Assembly: GCA_013202635.1 (NCBI GenBank)
Contig: JABMRO010000661.1
Location: forward strand, 1 to 5,155
From: Planctomycetota bacterium
GTDB lineage: Bacteria > Planctomycetota > Phycisphaerae > Sedimentisphaerales > Anaerobacaceae
DNA: 5,155 nt
Direction of reading: 5' to 3'
This document shows, one piece after another, positions 1-5,023 of this stretch. Both the position numbers and the translations under genes were made by a program. Below the pieces are notes generated by a model. It made no database searches. It was not told the origin of the DNA and saw only the letters and a list, made by a program, of their open reading frames with translations. The first letter of the stretch is position 1, and every line of letters starts with the position of its first letter.

Positions 1-4
1 AAAC

Positions 5-94
5 AAACCCAACCTGTAGTGAGCTTGTCGAATCTATTCAAACCCAACTGGAGCGAAGCGGAAGTCCTGAGCCTGTCGAATGGATCAAACCCAA
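5..94. repeat. Degenerate dispersed repeat, TGAGCYTGTCGAAT core plus AAACCCAA
   Basis: Two copies of a TGAGC(T/C)TGTCGAAT core lie at 20-33 and 68-81. Three exact AAACCCAA octamers lie at 5-12, 40-47 and 87-94, so each core is framed by octamers, with different spacer lengths before the core (7 and 20 bases). The reverse complement of the second core, ATTCGACAGGCTCA, resembles the TTCGACAGGCTCAGGA-type interspersed repeats seen in intergenic DNA of many environmental bacteria; that link is from memory and was not searched. No reading frame spans it. The array may continue to the left of the window. Confidence 0.6.
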
Positions 95-290
95 TTTCAA
101 ACGGGGGCGCCTGCTAATTGATCCGATGTTGCCTCTTTACAAACCAGGCAATGTTCAATATTATAGCCGACATAATTTTAAGGTAAAATTCTCGAAAATT
201 TCTATAATAAGCACGCTTATACAGGTAAAATCGGCAAGGTATTGCTGTAAAATCCCGGCAAGAGCGGCTATATTTAATCCAATAAAAAAG
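95..290. other. AT-rich non-coding region upstream of the SH3b gene
   Basis: No convincing gene is present. The open frames on both strands overlap each other, have no ribosome binding site and encode compositionally odd peptides. Small structures are visible. A short inverted repeat, ATAAGC/GCTTAT, lies at 207-212 and 215-220. An imperfect direct repeat (GGTAAAATCGGCAAG at about 224-238, TGTAAAATCCCGGCAAG at about 246-262) also occurs. Neither can be given a function from sequence alone. Confidence 0.5.
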
Positions 291-319
291 TTGACAGTTA
301 GCCGGTTGGTTGCTAATTT
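291..319 (+). promoter_or_regulatory. Putative sigma70-type promoter for the SH3b gene
   Basis: A perfect TTGACA -35 box at 291-296 is followed after 17 bases by TAATTT at 314-319. The -10 box keeps the important T1, A2 and T6 of TATAAT but matches only three of six positions. Transcription would start near 326 and leave a leader of roughly 70 bases before the ATG at 399. The two halves of an imperfect direct repeat (301-319 and 341-361) overlap the promoter and the leader. The call rests on sequence match alone. Confidence 0.4.
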
Positions 320-398
320 GCAAAAATGAAGAGTTATTTAGCGGTTTGGTTGTTTCTAATTATGGACGATAGAAACCTGTTTTTTGGGAGATAGAAAA

Positions 399-1526
399 AT
401 GCAATCTTACATGAAATTATTCACTATTATTATTTTAATTTCTTTAGTTTCCATAGGCTTTACCCAGGAAACTACTGGCTCCGGCGAAGCCGGCACTTTA
501 TCTTTTCCCCATATGGCCGAGATAACCGGCAATAATGTCTATGTCCGCTCCGGTCCGGGTACAAATTTTTACGACTGCAGCAAGCTCAACAAAGGGGCTA
601 AAGTAAAAGTAATCGGCAAACAATTTAGCTGGGCTCGCATTGTTCCACCGCTGGGAAGTTTCTCCTGGATTTCAATACAATATGTCAGTATTGACCCGGC
701 CAAGCCTACCATTGGTACCGTTACCGGTGACAGAGTCCGTGTCTATGCCGGGTCGGACCACGTTAAGCCGTTATATTCCACAACTCTACAGGGAAAGCTC
801 GACCAAGGCGACAAAGTTACGTTGCTTGGAGAGCAAATGGACGATTATTATAAAATAACCCCTCCGTCTTTTGCCTACCTCTGGGTAAGCATCAATTTCA
901 CAAAGCCCCTCAAAGCGGTTACTCCAACTGTCAGGCCACCAACCGTCAAACCGCCATCTGTTAAACCGACGATTAAACCCAGAGAAACTCCCAAGGAAGT
1001 TGTTTCCGAGCCGGTCTCGCCTGAGACACTGCTGGAAAGATATCGCGCTCTGCAAAAGCAAGTTCAGGCCGAGCGAGCTAAACCAATAGATAAACAAAAC
1101 TATGCAGATATAAAAAAGGAACTCATTAAGATTGCCAGGAACAAAATGGCCGGCAAGACTGCACGCTATGCGGAGTTTGTCCTTAAGCAGATAAAGGATC
1201 TTGAGTTAGTTTTGGCAGTAGGCAAGGAAGTTCGGCTTCAAAACGAGCAGTTGCAGAAGATCAGGGAGACGATAGATAAGGCCCGCACCAAAAGACTGGT
1301 GGTATTTGAAAATTTGGGCAACTTTGCGGTCGTAGGCAAGCTTCAAACTTTCACAACTTACGGCCCCGGACACTACCGTATAATCGACGATTCGGGCAAA
1401 ACCATCTGTTACGCCTTACCAAGCGGCCAGGTATCGAGGATAAAACTGAACAAACTTATAGGTCAGAAAGTCGGCCTGGTTGGAACAGTAGAGCCGCATC
1501 GTCAAACAAAGAGCGCTCTTGTATGA
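399..1526 (+). CDS. Exported protein with two SH3b domains, coiled coil and C-terminal beta domain
   Basis: This is a 375-residue protein of unknown specific role. The ATG at 399 is chosen over an in-frame TTG at 384 because GGGAG at 386-390 sits eight bases upstream, inside the longer version. Residues 1-23 form a signal peptide: a short polar start with K6, then the hydrophobic run LFTIIILISLVSIGF. Two bacterial SH3-like domains follow: about 39-98, with the hallmark VYVRSGPGTNFY at 48-59, and about 105-168, with VRVYAGSD. Such domains often bind peptidoglycan or cell-wall peptides. Residues 171-207 are a Pro-rich linker with TVRPP/TVKPP/SVKP repeats. About 208-300 is charged helix, probably coiled coil. 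Residues 302-375 look like a small beta domain (GNFAVVGKLQTF, KLIGQKVGLVGTVEP), perhaps OB-like. An envelope structural or wall-associated role is inference. The gene stands alone on the plus strand and ends at a TGA that may be premature: the next in-frame codons read FTKIAELD and then TAA at 1551-1553. Confidence 0.88.
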   Translation: MQSYMKLFTIIILISLVSIGFTQETTGSGEAGTLSFPHMAEITGNNVYVRSGPGTNFYDCSKLNKGAKVKVIGKQFSWARIVPPLGSFSWISIQYVSIDPAKPTIGTVTGDRVRVYAGSDHVKPLYSTTLQGKLDQGDKVTLLGEQMDDYYKITPPSFAYLWVSINFTKPLKAVTPTVRPPTVKPPSVKPTIKPRETPKEVVSEPVSPETLLERYRALQKQVQAERAKPIDKQNYADIKKELIKIARNKMAGKTARYAEFVLKQIKDLELVLAVGKEVRLQNEQLQKIRETIDKARTKRLVVFENLGNFAVVGKLQTFTTYGPGHYRIIDDSGKTICYALPSGQVSRIKLNKLIGQKVGLVGTVEPHRQTKSALV

Positions 1527-1574
1527 TTTACAAAAATAGCTGAATTAGACTAATCTGCTTCCGAAGCTTCATAA

Positions 1575-1600
1575 TACCTGAAGCTTTAAATAACCAGGTA
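1575..1600. repeat. Small inverted repeat in the 3' region of the SH3b gene
   Basis: TACCTG at 1575-1580 and CAGGTA at 1595-1600 are perfect inverted arms around a 14-base loop. The loop includes one copy of GAAGCTT (1580-1586), whose other copy is at 1563-1569. The arms are weak and no U-run follows, so this is not called a terminator. Confidence 0.25.
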
Positions 1601-1616
1601 ATAAACTTGTAAATGT

Positions 1617-1647
1617 AAAAGTCGCGCCTGTCACGGCGCGACTTTTT
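1617..1647. terminator. Strong bidirectional intrinsic terminator between convergent genes
   Basis: GTCGCGCC (1621-1628) and GGCGCGAC (1635-1642) form a perfect eight-pair GC-rich stem around the six-base loop TGTCAC. AAAA at 1617-1620 pairs with, or acts opposite, the T-run at 1643-1647. Read on the plus strand the hairpin ends in TTTTT; read on the minus strand it ends in TTTT. It can therefore stop transcripts of both the SH3b gene and the minus-strand oxidoreductase gene that converge here. Confidence 0.9.
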
Positions 1648-1664
1648 GCTAATAGTACAAAACT

Positions 1665-1715
1665 GATTTTTCCCCCTGCGGCGGACAGTTACAGCCTCAT
1701 CAGCAGTGGAAAATC
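1665..1715 (-). other. Potential long hairpin just after the oxidoreductase stop codon
   Basis: GATTTTTCC (1665-1673) faces GGAAAATC (1708-1715), with one extra T as a bulge. Inside it CTGC (1676-1679) faces GCAG (1703-1706), and GGC/GCC could extend the fold. In the minus-strand transcript this starts five bases after the stop codon. It could be a 3' stability structure or an auxiliary terminator ahead of the main one at 1617-1647. The stem is interrupted, so support is modest. Confidence 0.3.
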
Positions 1716-1719
1716 TCTA

Positions 1720-3009
1720 TCATCTATCTCTGCCCGGAACCGCAGGAATATCATCCAACGGAGCCTCAACTTCACCCTTTTCGAAGTCTTCTGCTGTCGG
1801 CTTGAGAGTAAGATTGTACCACGGCGAACTCTTGTTCTCTGTGATGTCCTTCCATCTGACCAGCTTGCCGGTATATGCGGAAATTCGACCCATAATCGCT
1901 GTCAGTGTGGATTCGGCAACGTTGCGGGCCTCGTTAAGCGGCTCCTCCTTAAGAATGCTGTTGAGCAGGTCAACATGCTCCTGGCAGTACGTCCCCTTGT
2001 GCTCGGGGAAGTCTGGGGTGCTTATATCCTTTCCTCTGAGGCCACCGCCTCCCATAGTCTGTCCTTCAGTACCTCTGAAGAACTCTCTGACTCCGCCATC
2101 ACAGCCGTTAATCTGACGGCACATGCTGTGAATACGAACACCATCTCCATAATCCAGGTCAATGCTGAAAAAGTCGAACTGGTCACCGGTCTTACGGCGA
2201 GCACGACCACCAAAGCCAAGTGCATTATCCGGTGGATGCCCGATATACCAGTTCGCAACATCTAAATTGTGAACGTGCTGCTCAACGATGTGGTCGCCCG
2301 ACATCTCTGTGAAGCTGACCCAGTTGCGTACCATATAGTCTGCATCGCTCTCGTTCGAGTTCTGAGTCCTGTACCACAGCGCCCCGCCACACCACCAGAC
2401 ACAACCACCCACTATTTTGCCAATTGCACCACGCTCAACGGCATACTGTGTACGCCGATAGTTTGCCTGGTGACGGCGTTGTGTTCCGGCTACCACTGCC
2501 AGACCCTTACGTTTTGCCAACTCGCCGGCCTCGATAATCCTGCGACCACCGGGGGGGTCAACCGCGACAGGTTTTTCCATGAACACGTTTTTGCCTGCCT
2601 TGATGGCAGCTTCAAAATGTACGGGGCGAAAATTCGGAGACGTAGCTATCAACACAACATCTACATTCGTGTCGAGCAGTTTCTTATAAGCATCGGCGCC
2701 GCCAAAGCATCTTGATGCCGGAACATTATATTTCTCGCCGGTCGCCTCAGCCTTACTCTTAAACCAGTCAGCCGTCGCTACGACTTCCAGGTCCAAATTT
2801 TCGATGTGTTCGCCAGCATCCAGACAGTTTTGCAAAGCCCCGTTACCACGACCGCCGCACCCAATCAGACCGACACGCATTTTCCTTCCGGCTGGTGCAG
2901 CAAATATGACGCTTTTACCGGCCAGAACCGTCGCCGCGCCGGCAGCCGAGGTTTTGATAAAACCCCTTCGCGAAATACTACTTGTGCTTAATTTTGATAT
3001 TTTCTGCAT
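1720..3009 (-). CDS. Tat-exported Gfo/Idh/MocA-family oxidoreductase
   Basis: This is a 429-residue NAD(P)-dependent sugar or polyol dehydrogenase-like protein; the family oxidises or reduces a sugar hydroxyl or keto group. Residues 1-40 are a twin-arginine signal: SISRRGFIK (R14, R15), a hydrophobic stretch, and a likely cut after A38-P39-A40. The Rossmann fold begins with VGLIGCGGRGNG (46-57). EKP at 145-147 supplies the family catalytic lysine K146. EQHVHNLD (243-250) lies where the second catalytic segment is expected, with H247 and D250 in the usual His and Asp places. The core length is typical; the Tat signal and a charged C-terminal tail (about 405-429) make it longer than cytosolic members. 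The ATG at 3009 has AAAGGG seven bases upstream. It is the last gene of the minus-strand set, 73 bp after the Tat-exported TIM-barrel gene. Export by Tat implies folding with bound cofactor in the cytoplasm, as known for Zymomonas glucose-fructose oxidoreductase. The substrate is unknown. Confidence 0.93.
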   Translation of the reverse strand: MQKISKLSTSSISRRGFIKTSAAGAATVLAGKSVIFAAPAGRKMRVGLIGCGGRGNGALQNCLDAGEHIENLDLEVVATADWFKSKAEATGEKYNVPASRCFGGADAYKKLLDTNVDVVLIATSPNFRPVHFEAAIKAGKNVFMEKPVAVDPPGGRRIIEAGELAKRKGLAVVAGTQRRHQANYRRTQYAVERGAIGKIVGGCVWWCGGALWYRTQNSNESDADYMVRNWVSFTEMSGDHIVEQHVHNLDVANWYIGHPPDNALGFGGRARRKTGDQFDFFSIDLDYGDGVRIHSMCRQINGCDGGVREFFRGTEGQTMGGGGLRGKDISTPDFPEHKGTYCQEHVDLLNSILKEEPLNEARNVAESTLTAIMGRISAYTGKLVRWKDITENKSSPWYNLTLKPTAEDFEKGEVEAPLDDIPAVPGRDR

Positions 3010-3021
3010 AAATAAACCCTT

Positions 3022-3050
3022 TCAACTAAATTGTTTTCATATTTAGTTTA
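3022..3050 (-). promoter_or_regulatory. AT-rich inverted repeat next to the oxidoreductase ribosome binding site
   Basis: AACTAAAT (3024-3031) and ATTTAGTT (3041-3048) are a perfect eight-base inverted repeat around nine bases. On the minus strand it ends right beside the AAAGGG ribosome binding site (3017-3022). It could be an operator or an mRNA hairpin that tunes translation of the last gene. It has no following U-run, so it is a poor terminator. Function is inference. Confidence 0.35.
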
Positions 3051-3082
3051 CATTCCTCCAATTCTTTATAGAAGCACCCGGC

Positions 3083-4003
3083 TTAAAAATCGTCACAAGC
3101 TCGATAGGCTTCAATAACCGCCTTCTCGCCTTCCTTGCCCGGCTTGCTTTTGCCGTGCTCCATACACAATACGCCCTTGTAACCTTTCTTATAGAGATGT
3201 TTGAAGATGTTCTTGTAATTGATTTCTCCGGTCGTTGGCTCCTTGCGTCCCGGGTTATCGCCAAGATGGAAACTGGCGATTTCATCCCAGGCCATATCGA
3301 TATTCGGGATAAGGTTGCCTTCGGTTATTTGCTGGTGATAAATGTCATTGACTATCTTAACCGAAGGACTGTTCACGGCCCGGCATATCATATAGGCCTG
3401 CGGAATTTTTGTCAGGAACAGGCCCGGATGATTCGTCCATGCGTTGAGAGGCTCGAGGACGAGCACAAGCCCGGACGGCTCACATATCTCAGCACAATAC
3501 CTGAGATTGTCAATCACATTGGCCGTCTGATAGTCCCACTCCAGACCGTTGTCATACGCTCCGGGGACAAGCAGCGCCCATTTGGCGTTGATTCTTTTGG
3601 CGAATTCAACACCGTCTTTGACCGTCTTTATGATCTTCCTGCGGATTTCTTTGTCGTTTGTAACAAACGATTTTCCGCCAATACCTTGAAGCACAAACGG
3701 CCCCAAATCCATGTCACGCCGGTCCAGTTCCCTGACGATCTTGTCCACAACATCTTTGGGCTTTCTCATCAGCCCGTTATCAAAGATTGCCCTGAAACCC
3801 TGTTCCGACATGAACTTTATATTATCGATGGGGTCAGAACCTGCGTGCTGTTTGAACATTCCGAGTGTAGGTGCATATTTGAGTTTGAATTTCTTTGATG
3901 TGCCTGCCGCTTTCGCTGTAGAGGTTACTGTTGAGGCCGTAACTGCCGCAACAGCGGCAGATACCATAAAATTACGCCGAGTAATGTTTTTGCGGGTGCT
4001 CAT
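3083..4003 (-). CDS. Tat-exported hydroxypyruvate isomerase-like TIM-barrel protein
   Basis: This is a 306-residue xylose-isomerase-like TIM barrel close to the hydroxypyruvate isomerase (Hyi) group. The ATG at 4003 is chosen because AGGAG lies seven bases upstream and the protein then begins with a Tat signal: ITRRNFMV (R9, R10), an Ala/Thr/Val-rich stretch, and a likely cut after A30-K31-A32 or A33. The open frame extends further upstream, but that part has no ribosome site and would bury the signal. Likely metal ligands are E184 (LEPLN), D220 (NDIYHQQITEGN), H246 (FHLGDNPGR) and E282 (MEHGK). The run DNPGRKEPTTGEINY (249-263) is a strong Hyi-type signature. H246 stands where Hyi enzymes usually have Gln (HIQIAD), giving the Glu/Asp/His/Glu set of tagatose-epimerase-like enzymes. 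It lies between a cytosolic TIM-barrel gene and a Tat-exported oxidoreductase, so it probably acts on the same exported-side sugar as the latter. Isomerase, epimerase or lyase activity all remain possible. Confidence 0.92.
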   Translation of the reverse strand: MSTRKNITRRNFMVSAAVAAVTASTVTSTAKAAGTSKKFKLKYAPTLGMFKQHAGSDPIDNIKFMSEQGFRAIFDNGLMRKPKDVVDKIVRELDRRDMDLGPFVLQGIGGKSFVTNDKEIRRKIIKTVKDGVEFAKRINAKWALLVPGAYDNGLEWDYQTANVIDNLRYCAEICEPSGLVLVLEPLNAWTNHPGLFLTKIPQAYMICRAVNSPSVKIVNDIYHQQITEGNLIPNIDMAWDEIASFHLGDNPGRKEPTTGEINYKNIFKHLYKKGYKGVLCMEHGKSKPGKEGEKAVIEAYRACDDF

Positions 4004-4082
4004 TTCGGTACTCCTAAAAGTGACTTTATCTGTTCTGCTGCATTCTCCTCCATCTCGGGTCTGCAACTGTCTTTTACAAATA

Positions 4083-4088
4083 ATTATA
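4083..4088 (-). promoter_or_regulatory. Putative extended -10 promoter for the two Tat genes
   Basis: On the minus strand TGT precedes a perfect TATAAT (complement of 4083-4088), giving an extended -10 element TGnTATAAT. The -35 region 16-18 bases upstream has no good match. The start would fall near 4076, leaving a leader of about 70 bases before the ATG at 4003. It would allow the isomerase and oxidoreductase genes to be expressed without the first gene. Confidence 0.35.
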
Positions 4089-4137
4089 ACAAAAAACAAG
4101 GATGCTAATCTTTGCCAGCACTTTACATTATCGCCCA

Positions 4138-4165
4138 ATTATAACCGGCAGAAACTAATATACAA
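4138..4165 (-). promoter_or_regulatory. Second putative promoter in the intercistronic gap
   Basis: On the minus strand TTGTAT (complement of 4160-4165) and a perfect TATAAT (complement of 4138-4143) are separated by 16 bases. The -35 box matches four of six consensus bases. Together with the extended -10 at 4083-4088 it suggests internal initiation in this 192-bp gap. AT-rich gaps give such matches by chance. Confidence 0.3.
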
Positions 4166-4173
4166 GCTTAATC

Positions 4174-4192
4174 TTACCAGCAAGACCGGCAA
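4174..4192 (-). other. Small hairpin just after the first minus-strand gene
   Basis: In the minus-strand RNA, UUGCCGG and CUGGUAA form a seven-pair stem with two G-U pairs around the loop UCUUG, starting three bases after the stop codon. Two AATCTTA copies (plus strand 4170-4176 and 4192-4198) flank it. No U-run follows, so it is more likely a stability or processing element than a terminator, if it is functional at all. Confidence 0.25.
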
Positions 4193-4195
4193 ATC

Positions 4196-5023
4196 TTATA
4201 CCAACTCTTTGAGATGGTTTAGACTGCGTTGTGCCTGGTCGGGGGTGCCGCACTCTACGGAAAAAACGATGTCACGAGGGGTTTTGTTTTTGACGATTTC
4301 GATGACTCTGGCCCAATCGATGACGCCATCGCCGCAGGCGCAGCCTACCGGTGTACCGGTTACTTTTCCCCGCTCGGCTTCGGAGTGTTCTACGGAAATA
4401 TCTTTTGCGTGTAAATGCACCAGCCTTTCAGCGACCCTTTCCAGCCATGCATAGACATCCTGCCCGGCCAAATATGCGTTGCCGGTATCGAGGTTGATGC
4501 CGATGGCCGGGGATTTGACAAGATTGTAGATACGATCCAAACCATCCGGCGTTTTGGAGTATTGTGCGTGAGGTTCGAGCCCGATTACAACACCTCTGCG
4601 CTCAGCGATAAAGGCCGCTTCCTGAAGAGTATATTTAATCAATACGTGATCCTCTTCTTCGGTCGTCCACTTAGCTTTGATGCCTTCATCGGTATTGATT
4701 ACCGGCACTCCTATCTCAGCAGCCACACGAATCGCCATCTTGATGTATTCACCATGAACCTCCGGTCTGCCCAAAGGACCGTGCGACTGTAAAGCGGACA
4801 TTTTCAATCCCGCTTTGTCACATGCATCTTTGATTCGGTACGGGTCGTCAAACATCGAAACGGTGTGGAAATACCCGGCCTCACTCATTAGTTCCCGTCC
4901 GAAGTGAACCATAGGCTCTATGTACTCATAACCCATTTCAGCAGCTTTCTCAACAGCCCACTCAAAAGGTTTGTCGCTGCTGCGGGAAAACTCCGTATTT
5001 AAGCCGATAAAAATATTGCCCAT
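4196..5023 (-). CDS. Cytosolic sugar phosphate isomerase/epimerase-like TIM barrel
   Basis: This is a 275-residue xylose-isomerase-like TIM-barrel protein with no signal peptide, so it should act in the cytoplasm. The likely divalent-metal ligands of the superfamily are visible at the ends of successive strands: E150 (GLEPHAQYSKTP), D179 (NLDTGNAY), H205 (HLHAKD) and E257 (VECGTP). CGDGVIDW (230-237) matches the GxGxIDW segment that follows the metal-binding His in this superfamily. Length is normal for the family. The ATG at 5023 has AAGGAG nine bases upstream; an out-of-frame ATG eight bases earlier is too close to that site. Cysteines C228, C230 and C258 lie near the expected active site. 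It is the first of three same-strand genes, followed by an exported relative and an exported oxidoreductase, which suggests it processes a product of those enzymes or a parallel sugar. The exact reaction cannot be assigned: epimerase, isomerase, dehydratase and endonuclease-IV-like folds share this pattern, but the neighbours favour sugar metabolism. Confidence 0.9.
   Translation of the reverse strand: MGNIFIGLNTEFSRSSDKPFEWAVEKAAEMGYEYIEPMVHFGRELMSEAGYFHTVSMFDDPYRIKDACDKAGLKMSALQSHGPLGRPEVHGEYIKMAIRVAAEIGVPVINTDEGIKAKWTTEEEDHVLIKYTLQEAAFIAERRGVVIGLEPHAQYSKTPDGLDRIYNLVKSPAIGINLDTGNAYLAGQDVYAWLERVAERLVHLHAKDISVEHSEAERGKVTGTPVGCACGDGVIDWARVIEIVKNKTPRDIVFSVECGTPDQAQRSLNHLKELV

Noticed and set aside
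1..113. CRISPR array from the repeated octamers and cores at the left edge
   Set aside because: Units are short, degenerate and unevenly spaced, with no constant repeat-spacer pattern and no cas gene nearby.
114..329. Open frames on both strands in the left non-coding region (67 and 69 codons)
   Set aside because: They overlap each other, have no ribosome binding site, and encode peptides with no recognisable features in AT-rich DNA.
384..398. TTG start five codons upstream for the SH3b protein
   Set aside because: It would overlap the GGGAG ribosome binding site that serves the ATG at 399.
4004..4138. N-terminal extension of the Tat-exported TIM barrel by 45 residues
   Set aside because: The extension has no ribosome site and would put the twin-arginine motif deep inside the protein. 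The ATG at 4003 has AGGAG at seven bases.
3155..4454. Two long plus-strand open frames (about 247 codons each) opposite the minus-strand TIM-barrel genes
   Set aside because: The minus strand there encodes proteins with clear Tat signals, metal-ligand motifs and ribosome sites. The plus-strand translations have no family motifs and are shadows.
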